Shown here: positions 35,195-43,077 of the stretch, piece after piece
How positions within the stretch are numbered: the first letter of the stretch is position 1
How the letters are laid out: every line of letters begins with the position of its first letter
Origin: Providencia vermicola
GTDB lineage: Bacteria; Pseudomonadota; Gammaproteobacteria; Enterobacterales; Enterobacteriaceae
Assembly: GCF_020381325.1 (NCBI RefSeq)
Contig: NZ_JAGSPI010000011.1
Location: 62,001 to 126,000 of the forward strand
Direction: 5' to 3'
Length of the DNA: 64,000 nt
Position numbers and translations under genes: made by a program
Notes under the pieces: generated by a model
Told to the model about the DNA's origin: nothing
Databases searched by the model: none
What the model saw: the letters and a program-made list of their open reading frames with translations, nothing else

Positions 35195-35640
35195 GCTTCT
35201 CGGGTCCAATGCAATTTGGTGCCAAATCCCAATTTATTATCCACCATTTTGACCTTCACTAAATGAAGCTGCCACACAGGTAGCTTCGCCGAGAGGGCAA
35301 CGGGGAATCGTCGGCAATAGATATTTCTAGCTTGCTGTTCTAATTCCCCTTCAAGCTTTTCAATTTCACCAATAAATTGAATACCTTGTATTGCATTAAC
35401 GGCTTTGGTCTGCGCTGATATTGTGCCAGCAACTTGCGGATTAGCCGCTATCAATTGCCCATGCTTTGAATTCGGGTCTGTCATTAAAATCAGACTCATC
35501 GTTTTCGCATCAAATGCATAATAACAACTGGCAGGCCAGATATCATTGTGATGATGAGTGAATAGGGAAAAAACGTGTTGGCGGGAAATATAGCGCTGGA
35601 TGTGTTTTAAGGTTTGTTCAGGCGTCATAGCGGTTTCCAT
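35191..35640 (-). CDS. yhbP: YhbP-family protein (UPF0306, PNPOx-like fold)
   Basis: A 149-residue protein resembling E. coli YhbP (147), a small flavin- or pyridoxamine-oxidase-like split-barrel protein of unknown activity. Shared stretches are RQHVFSLF, CYYAFDAKTMSLILMTDPNSKHG, IQGIQFIGEIEKLEGE and RRFPVA. No catalytic assignment is possible. An internal ATG four codons in (35628) is an alternative start. The upstream leader contains a long dyad at 35649-35703. It overlaps the 3' end of nrdG by four bases, tail to tail. Confidence 0.82.
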   Translation of the reverse strand: METAMTPEQTLKHIQRYISRQHVFSLFTHHHNDIWPASCYYAFDAKTMSLILMTDPNSKHGQLIAANPQVAGTISAQTKAVNAIQGIQFIGEIEKLEGELEQQARNIYCRRFPVALSAKLPVWQLHLVKVKMVDNKLGFGTKLHWTREA

Positions 35641-35648
35641 ATAAACCC

Positions 35649-35703
35649 GTTCAGAACAAGCTCTTGGAGATAACTCCGTGAGCTCGTTAAAACAGTTCTG
35701 AAC
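35649..35703. repeat. Long dyad in the yhbP upstream region
   Basis: Outer arms GTTCAGAAC (35649-35657) and GTTCTGAAC (35695-35703) enclose a second stem AGCTC/GAGCT and an inner GGAG-ATAA-CTCC hairpin. It lies about 9 bases upstream of the yhbP start codon and could be a leader structure or a palindromic repeat. Confidence 0.55.
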
Positions 35704-35792
35704 GTAGGCGTAAAATTCGCTATTACTATAGCCTAACTAATTAAAAATGGTTCTAATTAACTTGGCTTTTTAGACTATCTCACCTAAGTCTT

Positions 35793-35874
35793 TACTCTAA
35801 ATAATTCGAGTTGTAGCTAGGCGGCAAGTGAATTAACACGGCCAACAACGCTACGGCTCGAAGTATGACGAGTA
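35793..35874. repeat. ERIC element with internal deletion
   Basis: An 82-base copy with both characteristic ends: TACTCTAAATAATTCGAG at the left and GAAGTATGACGAGTA at the right, plus the inner GCTAGGCGGCAAGTG and CCAACAACGCT blocks. The central part of a full ERIC is missing. Compare the full copy at 53142-53266. Confidence 0.82.
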
Positions 35875-35890
35875 AATATGATGAATAAGT

Positions 35891-36142
35891 TTATTTATAG
35901 ATAGCCGCAGTTCCGCTCATTGAATTCTCACCGCTTGCAGAAATCACACGGAAAGAAGTTGCACCAGCTTCATCAGCTTTTTTGGCTAATTGTGCGGTCA
36001 GGTCATTTACGCTAACTGCACCAGTCACTGAGACATAACCTGCAGCAGGTTGGCTAGAATGTTGAACTTCATCAGCTGCCATTGAACCAAATGATGCAGC
36101 ACCTAAAGCTAAAGCAGCAGCAAATAATGTTGATTTTTTCAT
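35891..36142 (-). CDS. Small exported DUF1471 (YhcN/YdgH/BhsA-type) protein
   Basis: An 83-residue periplasmic protein. Residues 1-22 form a clear signal peptide ending SMA-AD. The mature part has the DUF1471 pattern: GYVSVTGAVSVNDLTAQLAKKADEAGATSFRVISASGEN and a closing SGTAAIYK. Relatives in E. coli (YhcN, BhsA, McbA, YdgH) are linked to stress response and biofilm, with no known enzymatic role. AAGGAA precedes the ATG. It is read alone, with an ERIC element just downstream. Confidence 0.85.
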   Translation of the reverse strand: MKKSTLFAAALALGAASFGSMAADEVQHSSQPAAGYVSVTGAVSVNDLTAQLAKKADEAGATSFRVISASGENSMSGTAAIYK

Positions 36143-36412
36143 CGTATGTTCCTTTTTGTAAACTTGATTTTTAATCGGGGTTTTTACTGTCCCCCTGTGA
36201 TATGGATCATATTATGCGCTTTAAATTGGAATGAAAATTAGCATATTTTGCTATAGTCATTCAAATAAATTGAATGATAACCTATATTGAGGTTACAGCT
36301 TTGTGACAACTTTATTGCCTTTTTTATTTATATATTAATGTGTTATAAATAACTCCCTTAACGAATATATTCGTCTTTAACCCATTGTTTTTAACTAAGA
36401 AAGCAGCACAAA

Positions 36413-36751
36413 ATGACAAATATCACCTCAGAAAAAAGCGAGTTAAAAGAAAATAGCTGGTATATCTACTTAGTTAGAGAGAAAAATAACGCGCTTTATT
36501 GTGGGATCACGACGGATGTACAGCGCCGGTTTGAGCAACACAAAGCGGGAACGGGGGCAAAAGCATTGAGGGGGAAAATGCCATTAACATTAGCATTTTC
36601 ATGTCTGATCGGTTCGCGTTCAGCCGCATCCCAAATGGAATATAAAGTTAAGCAACTGAGTAAAAAGACAAAAGAAAGGCTGGTCACCGACCAGCCTAGC
36701 GATTTGGCGGCTTATTTAGCTCAAGCTAAATTGTCAAAATGTGATGAATAA
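36413..36751 (+). CDS. yhbQ: GIY-YIG nuclease superfamily protein (YhbQ-like)
   Basis: A 112-residue protein of the GIY-YIG fold, like E. coli YhbQ. The signature is [31 protein letters not shown] (residues about 16-46), with the tyrosines and arginine expected at the catalytic site, then [37 protein letters not shown]. coli YhbQ-type proteins have been linked to DNA repair but the role is not settled. Its 3' end overlaps the convergent yhbS gene by 31 bases. Confidence 0.86.
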   Translation: MTNITSEKSELKENSWYIYLVREKNNALYCGITTDVQRRFEQHKAGTGAKALRGKMPLTLAFSCLIGSRSAASQMEYKVKQLSKKTKERLVTDQPSDLAAYLAQAKLSKCDE

Positions 36752-37227
36752 ACCACATCACCTTGTTGTTCGCCTATCCCACCATTTTCTAATCCGCAAA
36801 TTAAAAAGTGAGCTTGTAGTTCTGGCCACTGGCAACGAATGTTATGTTTAGACGCTTGTGCAAACCCAAAGCGCGAGTAATATTGCTCATCACCCAGCAC
36901 AACCACTGCACCATAACCAAATTCATTCAGGCTATCTAACCCCTCATAAACCAGTTTCTCAGCAATACCTTGTCCTTGGTGGGCTTTATTAACAGCTAAA
37001 GGTGCTAACCCCACCCATTGCACGTCTTCACCATTTAGGTCAACAGGGGTGAAACCGACATAGCCTATCACTTCGCCATTATCATTGGTCGCAACAACCC
37101 CCAATGTCAGCAAACCATCTTCACGTAGATGCTGAACAAGGTTAGCTTCCGCTTCCGTTGGGAAGGTTTCCCGCAGTAACCTATCAATACCCATGGCATC
37201 AACAGGGATCTCTACCCGAATTAGCAT
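36721..37227 (-). CDS. yhbS: GNAT-family acetyltransferase (YhbS-like)
   Basis: A 168-residue GNAT protein similar to E. coli YhbS (167). The acetyl-CoA loop lies in [21 protein letters not shown], and [21 protein letters not shown] is characteristic of this subfamily. It overlaps the end of ubiT by seven bases, so the two are translationally coupled, and its own tail overlaps yhbQ by 31 bases on the other strand. Substrate unknown. Confidence 0.86.
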   Translation of the reverse strand: MLIRVEIPVDAMGIDRLLRETFPTEAEANLVQHLREDGLLTLGVVATNDNGEVIGYVGFTPVDLNGEDVQWVGLAPLAVNKAHQGQGIAEKLVYEGLDSLNEFGYGAVVVLGDEQYYSRFGFAQASKHNIRCQWPELQAHFLICGLENGGIGEQQGDVVYSSHFDNLA

Positions 37228-37745
37228 GAGGTCAACGCAGGGACTTTATGCTCTGCGTCCTCGTTGTCTTGTACCGTTTTAATCACTTCAGCGAGTTGCA
37301 ATAATGCAAACCGCAATGGCGCTGGCATATTTTCGAGCTCAAAAGCATCCATCAAGTTTTTCACGTATAACCCTAACTCGGTATCCCCTTCAATGACCAA
37401 ACGACGTTGAAAAAACAATGTATCTGGGTCTTCTTTGCGAGCTGCTATCAGCACTAAATCATTGGCATTACCGCTGACGCTGACATCTTCTTCTGCATGT
37501 TTCTTAACCACAAGTTGGCCGTCTTGCAAGCTGATAAACCACACCAATGCTAAATCGTAGATCTCGACTTTGAGCCATTTACCTTCTAGAAAATCAAGCT
37601 CCCCTTCTTTTACTGACTCACGAAACTGCCAACTTAACAGTTGTTCAAGTACCTGACGTTGCACAGCAAATGGGGTCACTTTTAAAGGCAATTTCAAAAG
37701 TGAAGGGCCTTTTGTGATGAGTTGAGAACGAATTTTACCTAACAC
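37221..37745 (-). CDS. ubiT: UbiT (YhbT), SCP2 lipid-binding protein for anaerobic ubiquinone synthesis
   Basis: A 174-residue SCP2-domain protein, the same length as E. coli UbiT. It helps oxygen-independent ubiquinone synthesis together with UbiU and UbiV. I place the start at a GTG (37745) because it has GGGAG eight bases before and gives VLGKIRS, aligned with MLDKLRS of E. coli; the ATG seven codons upstream (37766) has a poor ribosome site. DPDTLFFQRRLVIEGDTELGLYVKNLMDA is the conserved core. It is divergent from ubiUV and coupled to yhbS. Confidence 0.9.
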   Translation of the reverse strand: MLGKIRSQLITKGPSLLKLPLKVTPFAVQRQVLEQLLSWQFRESVKEGELDFLEGKWLKVEIYDLALVWFISLQDGQLVVKKHAEEDVSVSGNANDLVLIAARKEDPDTLFFQRRLVIEGDTELGLYVKNLMDAFELENMPAPLRFALLQLAEVIKTVQDNEDAEHKVPALTSC

Positions 37746-38044
37746 AATACTGACTCCCGTATTCATTGTTTGCCCGTTTTCGTGTAACTACTTAATCAGA
37801 GTAGCAGCTCGAAGTAATTAGGGTAACATGTTGTCTATACACATAATTTAAAAAAATCCAACAATCAATAATCACATTCATTGATATTATTGATGCGTTA
37901 TTTGGGTTATGATAAGCATCTTGCCAAAAAATAGGCTCATAGGTCTGATCCTATATCAATTTTTGCCCATCTCGCCAATATTTATTTTTTATCTACCTGT
38001 TTTGCTATTTGCTTAACGAATACAAACATCCATTAACAATTTCT

Positions 38045-38086
38045 CTGCTCTAAATCAAAATCTATAACAGTTCCCTTGACTAAAAT
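38045..38086 (+). promoter_or_regulatory. Candidate FNR-dependent promoter of ubiUV
   Basis: CTGCTCTAAATCAA (38045-38058) has one perfect FNR half-site (ATCAA) and three of five matches in the other half. A -10 element TAAAAT at 38081-38086 predicts a start near 38093, which puts the site centre at -41.5. FNR control of ubiUV in E. coli is known; the match here is moderate. Confidence 0.55.
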
Positions 38087-38119
38087 AGCCGCTATCAAAA
38101 TTTATACAGGGATAGGTCA

Positions 38120-39115
38120 ATGGAATTACTCTGCCCAGCAGGAAACTTACCTGCTTTAAAAGCTGCCGTGGATAATGGGGCTGATGCGGTGTATATCGGG
38201 CTAAAAAATGATACTAACGCACGCCATTTTGCAGGTTTAAATTTTACGCAAAAAAAACTGCATGAAGCAGAACGTTATATTCACAGCCGTAATCGTAAAC
38301 TACATATCGCCATCAATACATTTGCTCACCCAGATGGCTACCAAAGATGGCAAGATTCGGTAGATCTTGCCGCTGACCTTGGTGCTGATGCCCTGATTAT
38401 CGCCGATATCGCGATGCTAGAGTACGCCGCCACTAAATATCCACACATTGAAAGACATGTTTCTGTTCAAGCCTCTGCCACCAATACCGAAGCGATCCGC
38501 TTTTACCAACGCAACTTTGATGTTCACCGTGTGGTACTGCCTCGCGTACTTTCGATTCATCAAGTTAAACAGCTGGCAAAAAATAGCCCTGTTCCCCTTG
38601 AAGTGTTTGCATTTGGCAGCCTGTGTATTATGGCTGAAGGGCGCTGTTATTTATCCTCTTATCTAACGGGAGAGTCCCCAAATACCGTTGGAGCCTGTTC
38701 CCCTGCCCGCTTTGTGCGTTGGCAACAAACGGCTGATGGCATGGAATCACGCCTAAATAATGTACTTATCGACCGCTATAAAGCCGATGAAAACGCAGGT
38801 TACCCCACTTTGTGTAAAGGGCGCTATTTGGTGGATGAGCAGAAATACCATGTTCTCGAAGAGCCCACCAGCTTGAATACGATCGAATTATTGCCTGAAC
38901 TAATGGCGGCGAACATTGCCTCTGTGAAAATTGAAGGTCGTCAACGTAGCCCCGCTTATGTTTCTGAAGTGGCACGTATTTGGCGCCAAGCCATTGATCG
39001 TTATAAAGCCAATCCAGATAACTTTGTCACCGATCCTAAATGGATGAAAGCACTTGGAAAGCTTTCTGAAGGAAGTCAAACCACATTGGGTGCTTATCAT
39101 CGAAAATGGCAATAA
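38120..39115 (+). CDS. ubiU: UbiU (YhbU), oxygen-independent ubiquinone hydroxylation
   Basis: A 331-residue U32 peptidase-family protein, identical in length to E. coli UbiU. The four cysteines that bind the 4Fe-4S cluster are at C169, C176, C193 and C232, the same numbers as in E. coli. With UbiV it forms a heterodimer that hydroxylates ubiquinone precursors using prephenate as oxygen donor when oxygen is absent. The ATG follows AGGGATAGG. It is the first gene of ubiUV, behind a candidate FNR promoter. Confidence 0.96.
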   Translation: MELLCPAGNLPALKAAVDNGADAVYIGLKNDTNARHFAGLNFTQKKLHEAERYIHSRNRKLHIAINTFAHPDGYQRWQDSVDLAADLGADALIIADIAMLEYAATKYPHIERHVSVQASATNTEAIRFYQRNFDVHRVVLPRVLSIHQVKQLAKNSPVPLEVFAFGSLCIMAEGRCYLSSYLTGESPNTVGACSPARFVRWQQTADGMESRLNNVLIDRYKADENAGYPTLCKGRYLVDEQKYHVLEEPTSLNTIELLPELMAANIASVKIEGRQRSPAYVSEVARIWRQAIDRYKANPDNFVTDPKWMKALGKLSEGSQTTLGAYHRKWQ

Positions 39116-39133
39116 TTAAAAGGTAAAACTATC

Positions 39134-40009
39134 ATGCAGTACTCTTTAGGATCAGTGCTTTATTACTGGCCAAAACAGACATTAAACGACTTTTATCAAC
39201 TCGCTATGCAAAGTGAAGCTGATATTATCTATCTCGGTGAAATGGTGTGTAGCAAGCGCCGTGAAATGAAACCCAATGATTGGATAGAGCTTGCCCAGCA
39301 ATTAACCAAAAGTGGCAAGCAGATTGTATTGAGCTCCCTTGCACTACTGCAAGCACCTTCAGAACTAAAAGAAATCACCAAATTAGTCGATAACGGCGAG
39401 TTTTTACTTGAAGCACACGACTTTGGCGTGATTAACATGTTAGTGGATAGAAAACTGCCATTTGTGGCAGGCCATGGTCTCAATTGCTACAACGCCCAAG
39501 CGCTGAATATTTTATTGCGCCAAGGAATGACTCGTTGGTGTATGCCTGTTGAGCTCTCCCGTGATTGGCTGATTAACTTGCTCAATCAATGTGAGGAAAT
39601 CGGTATTCGCCATAAATTCGAGGTGGAGGTCATGAGTTATGGCCATCTTCCCCTTGCCTATTCAGCACGCTGCTTTACTGCACGTTCAGAAAACAAGCAA
39701 AAAGATGATTGCGAAACCTGCTGCATTAATTACCCTCAAGGGCGTAAGGTGCTTTCCCAAGAGCAACAACAAGTATTTACATTAAATGGTATCCAAACAC
39801 TCAGTGGTGACTGTTATAACCTCGGGAATGAGCTGGCATCGATGAAAGGTTTAGTGGATATTGTGCGCATTTCCCCTGAAAGCATTGATTCCTTAGATGT
39901 ACTTGCGCAGTTTAAGGCCAATGAAGATGGCATGATGCCATTATGTATTGAAAACCAGAGCTGTAACGGCTATTGGCGACAAATTGCGGGCTTGTCGATG
40001 GTGTCTTAA
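39134..40009 (+). CDS. ubiV: UbiV (YhbV), oxygen-independent ubiquinone hydroxylation
   Basis: A 291-residue U32-family partner of UbiU. The cluster cysteines C39, C180, C193 and C197 match the E. coli positions. The N-terminal SLGSVLYYWPKQTLNDFY and the CETCCINYPQGR segment are family-typical. It lies 18 bases after ubiU and is closed by a terminator shared with the convergent toxin gene. Confidence 0.96.
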   Translation: MQYSLGSVLYYWPKQTLNDFYQLAMQSEADIIYLGEMVCSKRREMKPNDWIELAQQLTKSGKQIVLSSLALLQAPSELKEITKLVDNGEFLLEAHDFGVINMLVDRKLPFVAGHGLNCYNAQALNILLRQGMTRWCMPVELSRDWLINLLNQCEEIGIRHKFEVEVMSYGHLPLAYSARCFTARSENKQKDDCETCCINYPQGRKVLSQEQQQVFTLNGIQTLSGDCYNLGNELASMKGLVDIVRISPESIDSLDVLAQFKANEDGMMPLCIENQSCNGYWRQIAGLSMVS

Positions 40010-40018
40010 AAAATGAAT

Positions 40019-40052
40019 AAGGTAATGAATCCAAACATAAATTCATTACCTT
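40019..40052. terminator. Terminator between ubiV and the YafQ-like toxin gene
   Basis: AAGGTAATGAAT (40019-40030) pairs perfectly with ATTCATTACCTT (40041-40052), 10-base loop, between convergent genes. There is no long U-run. Confidence 0.7.
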
Positions 40053-40368
40053 AACCAAAGAGCTCACTGTGAGAACCAATATCAACAAATGTAATTAAAT
40101 TACCCTTATCTGATAGTCGATAGATCAATAGAAAATCACCACCGATATGAAGTTCTCTCGCTCCCTGCCATTCACTGCCTTCAAGTTCATGATCTAAGTA
40201 TTCTTTAGGAATCACTTTTTGAGAAAAAAGAATCTCCATGATAATAACCGCACTATTCATATCCCTACGACCAGCTTTGTTATAACGTTCCCAAGACTTT
40301 TTAAACGTTGGTGTATAAGCAACCTGCCTTGGTTGCTTCGCTCTCTTATTATTTAACTTTTGAGTCAA
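40051..40368 (-). CDS. yafQ: Type II toxin, YafQ-like mRNA interferase
   Basis: A 105-residue toxin of the RelE/YafQ fold. The core reads YTPTFKKSWERYNKAGRRDMN, then YLDHELEGSEWQGARELHIGGDFLLIYRL and a closing TFVDIGSHSELFG, which parallels the HxLxGxWxGxRxxHxxxDxLLIY and GTHAALFG pattern of YafQ, including the catalytic histidine region. The start appears to be TTG at 40368, since no ATG or GTG occurs before residue 37; a GGTGGAG stretch lies upstream inside the antitoxin gene. It overlaps the antitoxin by 20 bases, the usual coupling for such modules. Ribosome-dependent mRNA cleavage is the family activity. Confidence 0.82.
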   Translation of the reverse strand: MTQKLNNKRAKQPRQVAYTPTFKKSWERYNKAGRRDMNSAVIIMEILFSQKVIPKEYLDHELEGSEWQGARELHIGGDFLLIYRLSDKGNLITFVDIGSHSELFG

Positions 40369-40636
40369 CTTTGCTTAACTCCACCATCATTTCGTCAACA
40401 GAAGCATATTGTTGTTCAATAACGTTAGCTTCTTCTAATGCTAGCCCTGTTTTTCGCGAGGGTTGTTTACGTTTAATTTCGAAAGGAACTTTTTGTTCCT
40501 GCACCACTTGCTCTAGAAATAAACGTATTGCAGCACTGATAGTTAAGCCACAATCTTGTAATACACTCGTTGCTTCTGTTTTTAATTGTTCATCGATACG
40601 GCTACGAACATCTGCCGTTTTTAATAAAGTAGACAT
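40349..40636 (-). CDS. dinJ: Type II antitoxin, RelB/DinJ family
   Basis: A 95-residue antitoxin. The N-terminal ribbon-helix-helix region (ADVRSRIDEQLKTEATSVLQDCGLTISAAIRLFLEQVV, residues about 8-46) is typical of RelB/DinJ and binds DNA; the C-terminal Lys/Glu-rich part would wrap the toxin. AGGAGA precedes the ATG. Palindromes overlapping the leader (40657-40681) are the likely autoregulatory operator. The pair sits between ubiV and an exporter operon, with no mobility gene nearby. Confidence 0.85.
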   Translation of the reverse strand: MSTLLKTADVRSRIDEQLKTEATSVLQDCGLTISAAIRLFLEQVVQEQKVPFEIKRKQPSRKTGLALEEANVIEQQYASVDEMMVELSKVDSKVK

Positions 40637-40656
40637 GTTATCTCTCCTAATATCAA

Positions 40657-40737
40657 AATGTAGCTACATTGTGGCTACATTCTTAATGAGTATAGCATTA
40701 GACGATAACTTAGTCATTACTTGGTTAAGTTATCGTC
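40657..40737 (-). promoter_or_regulatory. Promoter and operators of the dinJ-yafQ module
   Basis: A perfect 14-base palindrome AATGTAGCTACATT (40657-40670) is followed by a near-copy ATTGTGGCTACATT (40668-40681). A -10-like TATACT on the minus strand is at 40694-40689. Further upstream a 12-base inverted repeat GACGATAACTTA (40701-40712) / TAAGTTATCGTC (40726-40737) covers the -35 region. This suggests two operator sets. Confidence 0.65.
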
Positions 40738-40767
40738 GATTATATAATAGGAAAGTAGTTTAAAAAC

Positions 40768-41922
40768 CTAGCGGTGGTGCCGACGCCAGCGATTGAATAC
40801 GTGGGTTAAATGGCGCAGTTCCCCATCGCGCAGCATACCAATAAAGACCCCGATGACGGTATAAATCACGCCTAGCGTTAGCATCATCACAATATCCATA
40901 AGGACATCACTAAACGGTAAGCCCATTTGGTTAAGGCCAGCCATGGCATTTGTTGCCCATGTAGACGGCAGCGCAGAGGCAATCATTCGCACCCAATCGG
41001 GCATGGCTTGTAACGGCCAAATCGTACCTGACATATAAAACACAGGTGTAGTGATAAACGCCAATGTTAAGTAAATCATTTCCACGCTGCGTAAGCATTC
41101 CGTGACCAACTTGCCAAGGCCAAGCACAGCTAACAAGAATGGGAAAGTAAACAACCAAATCACATACAGTGGCGCTTCTTGTCGGAACCCCAGCACCCAT
41201 GGCCAAAGGGCAAAAAATACTGTCGATAAAAACAGCCAAATCGGGATCAACGCCGATAATGCCCCTAAATAAACAGCTAACGGCGGTTTCCCCTTAGGTG
41301 TAGAACGAACGGCAATACTGACTCGCACGCAGGCAATCAACAAGGAGTGCTGTAACAGCATAACCAACAAGCCTGGGAAAACAATCGCCGCAAAGCTAAC
41401 ACCTGGGTTATACAAGGGCTCTGTTTCACTACGTACAGGGGTAATAATGACCTTGGCTTGTTCTTGGCTATAACCCGCTTTGGTTAATAATTCCGTGTTA
41501 TAGGCATTAAGTAATGTTTGGTACGCCTTAGAAAGCTCCTGCTGAATTTGCCCACTCGCCAAGCGGTTTGTTGCATCCCCATACACAGGCACGGTAATAT
41601 TTTTGCCGCTTAATAAATGCTGTTGAAAATCTGTTGGAATGATAATTATCGCAAATAGTTTTCGCGCAATCATATCTTGGCGAGCTTGCGCAAGATTATC
41701 ATAACCGTGCAACTGCACTTTAGGGGTCGCATCCAAATCACGGATCAGTTCGCGGCTTGCTGTGCTGTGATCCATATCAATCACCGCAACGGGTAAGTCC
41801 CATAATACGGGTCTCGCATACACCAAACTCATCACACAAAGTGATACCAAAAGGAGCAGCCACATGGGTTTTTCTAGCATCCCAAGCAACACTTTACGGA
41901 AGGTCGCAAAATACACAGTCAT
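40768..41922 (-). CDS. ABC-2 type exporter permease (second of a pair)
   Basis: A 384-residue inner-membrane protein of the ABC-2 permease type (YhhJ/YbhR-like). Layout: one N-terminal helix (about 15-36), a large periplasmic domain (LPVAVIDMDHSTASRELIRDLDATP onward, about 40-170), then five to six C-terminal helices including TTPVFYMSGTIWPLQAMPDW, a family signature. It starts inside the stop of the upstream permease (TAATG overlap). By family it should export a drug or hydrophobic substrate together with an HlyD adaptor, but no ATP-binding subunit is encoded in this operon. Confidence 0.85.
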   Translation of the reverse strand: MTVYFATFRKVLLGMLEKPMWLLLLVSLCVMSLVYARPVLWDLPVAVIDMDHSTASRELIRDLDATPKVQLHGYDNLAQARQDMIARKLFAIIIIPTDFQQHLLSGKNITVPVYGDATNRLASGQIQQELSKAYQTLLNAYNTELLTKAGYSQEQAKVIITPVRSETEPLYNPGVSFAAIVFPGLLVMLLQHSLLIACVRVSIAVRSTPKGKPPLAVYLGALSALIPIWLFLSTVFFALWPWVLGFRQEAPLYVIWLFTFPFLLAVLGLGKLVTECLRSVEMIYLTLAFITTPVFYMSGTIWPLQAMPDWVRMIASALPSTWATNAMAGLNQMGLPFSDVLMDIVMMLTLGVIYTVIGVFIGMLRDGELRHLTHVFNRWRRHHR

Positions 41923-43067
41923 TATGCAGCGCCTCCTTGAGTTTCCAATCGTTTCACCAAACGCTTACGCACTAAAAAAGCGGTAACAACAGGGTAAATC
42001 AGTAAAAATAAACAGACTTCGACTATCCGACCAAACGAAATTTCTCGTAAGAAAATATCAAACATTGCATTAAGCGTATGAGTTAACGGCTCGATATTCG
42101 AAATAATCTGCGCAGGCAAAATCATCGCTAATTCAGGCACAGCCATCCCTGAGAAAGCTAATGCGATACTCACTAGCATCCCGATTAAGCTGTAAGCCAT
42201 GATGGCGCTCGAGGTAAAGCTAAAGAGCAATAAACCGACACTTTGCGCCGCTATCACATAGAAGAAACCAACCACAATCATATACAGTGGGTTCCCTATC
42301 ACTTTGGCGTCAAAAATTGTGACTAATGCTGCCAGTTCAATGGCTAATAATGTACTGAAAAATAGCGTATAAGGTGCCATTTTGCCTAACAAAGCAGTAG
42401 CAAAAGGCTTGACGCTCTGCAAAGTCGTACCGCGCGACATCGTGTAAATTGTCGCCGTTACCACAAACAGTTGAAGCATATGGATTGTCGCGGCAAACTG
42501 TTGATAATAAATATAACTGCCACTTGGATTGAACAAGCTGTCATAGGAAAGTGTCACTTGCGCTAACGGCGGCAAGGCTTTTCCCATCGACTTTGCCATT
42601 TCTTGACGGTATTTCGCATTAAGTTCTGCCACCAGCCCACTAAAGTCCTGAATGGCGTAACTTCCTGATGCGTAAAATAGTGCATTGTAATACATCCGTA
42701 ATTCGGGCTGACGCCCGCGAAGAACATCCTCTTCGAAATTATGGGGAATATACAATAATGCGTAGTCTTTTGAGCTCCCCAGTCTTTTAAGTGAGGTACT
42801 GAGGTTATCGTCCACCGTTTTCACATCAGCGTGAGGGCCCGCATTCAGATCGCGAATAATTTGCCGAGACACTGGGCTATGGTTGTCATCCACCACCGAA
42901 ACAGGCAGATCCATCAACGTTCCCTCAGAAAAGTTAGCGCTAACTAAGGTAAACAACATCAGCGGGAACAACCAGCTCAACCAATGAAAAACAGGGCTAC
43001 GGATAGCCATTTGTGTTTCGCGGCTAAAAGCATGTTCAAAGCCGTGCCAAGCGAACTTTAATTTCAT
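41922..43067 (-). CDS. ABC-2 type exporter permease (first of a pair)
   Basis: A 381-residue paralogous ABC-2 permease. One N-terminal helix (FHWLSWLFPLMLFTLVSANF) is followed by a periplasmic domain starting LPVSVVDDNHSPVSRQIIRDL, parallel to the next gene, and C-terminal helices with IEPLTHTLNAMFD. The open frame extends 12 codons upstream into hlyD, but the ATG at 43067 has AAAGGTG and lies 10 bases after the hlyD stop. No ATPase gene or nucleotide-binding motif is present in the operon. Confidence 0.84.
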   Translation of the reverse strand: MKLKFAWHGFEHAFSRETQMAIRSPVFHWLSWLFPLMLFTLVSANFSEGTLMDLPVSVVDDNHSPVSRQIIRDLNAGPHADVKTVDDNLSTSLKRLGSSKDYALLYIPHNFEEDVLRGRQPELRMYYNALFYASGSYAIQDFSGLVAELNAKYRQEMAKSMGKALPPLAQVTLSYDSLFNPSGSYIYYQQFAATIHMLQLFVVTATIYTMSRGTTLQSVKPFATALLGKMAPYTLFFSTLLAIELAALVTIFDAKVIGNPLYMIVVGFFYVIAAQSVGLLLFSFTSSAIMAYSLIGMLVSIALAFSGMAVPELAMILPAQIISNIEPLTHTLNAMFDIFLREISFGRIVEVCLFLLIYPVVTAFLVRKRLVKRLETQGGAA

Positions 43068-43077
43068 GGCAACACCT

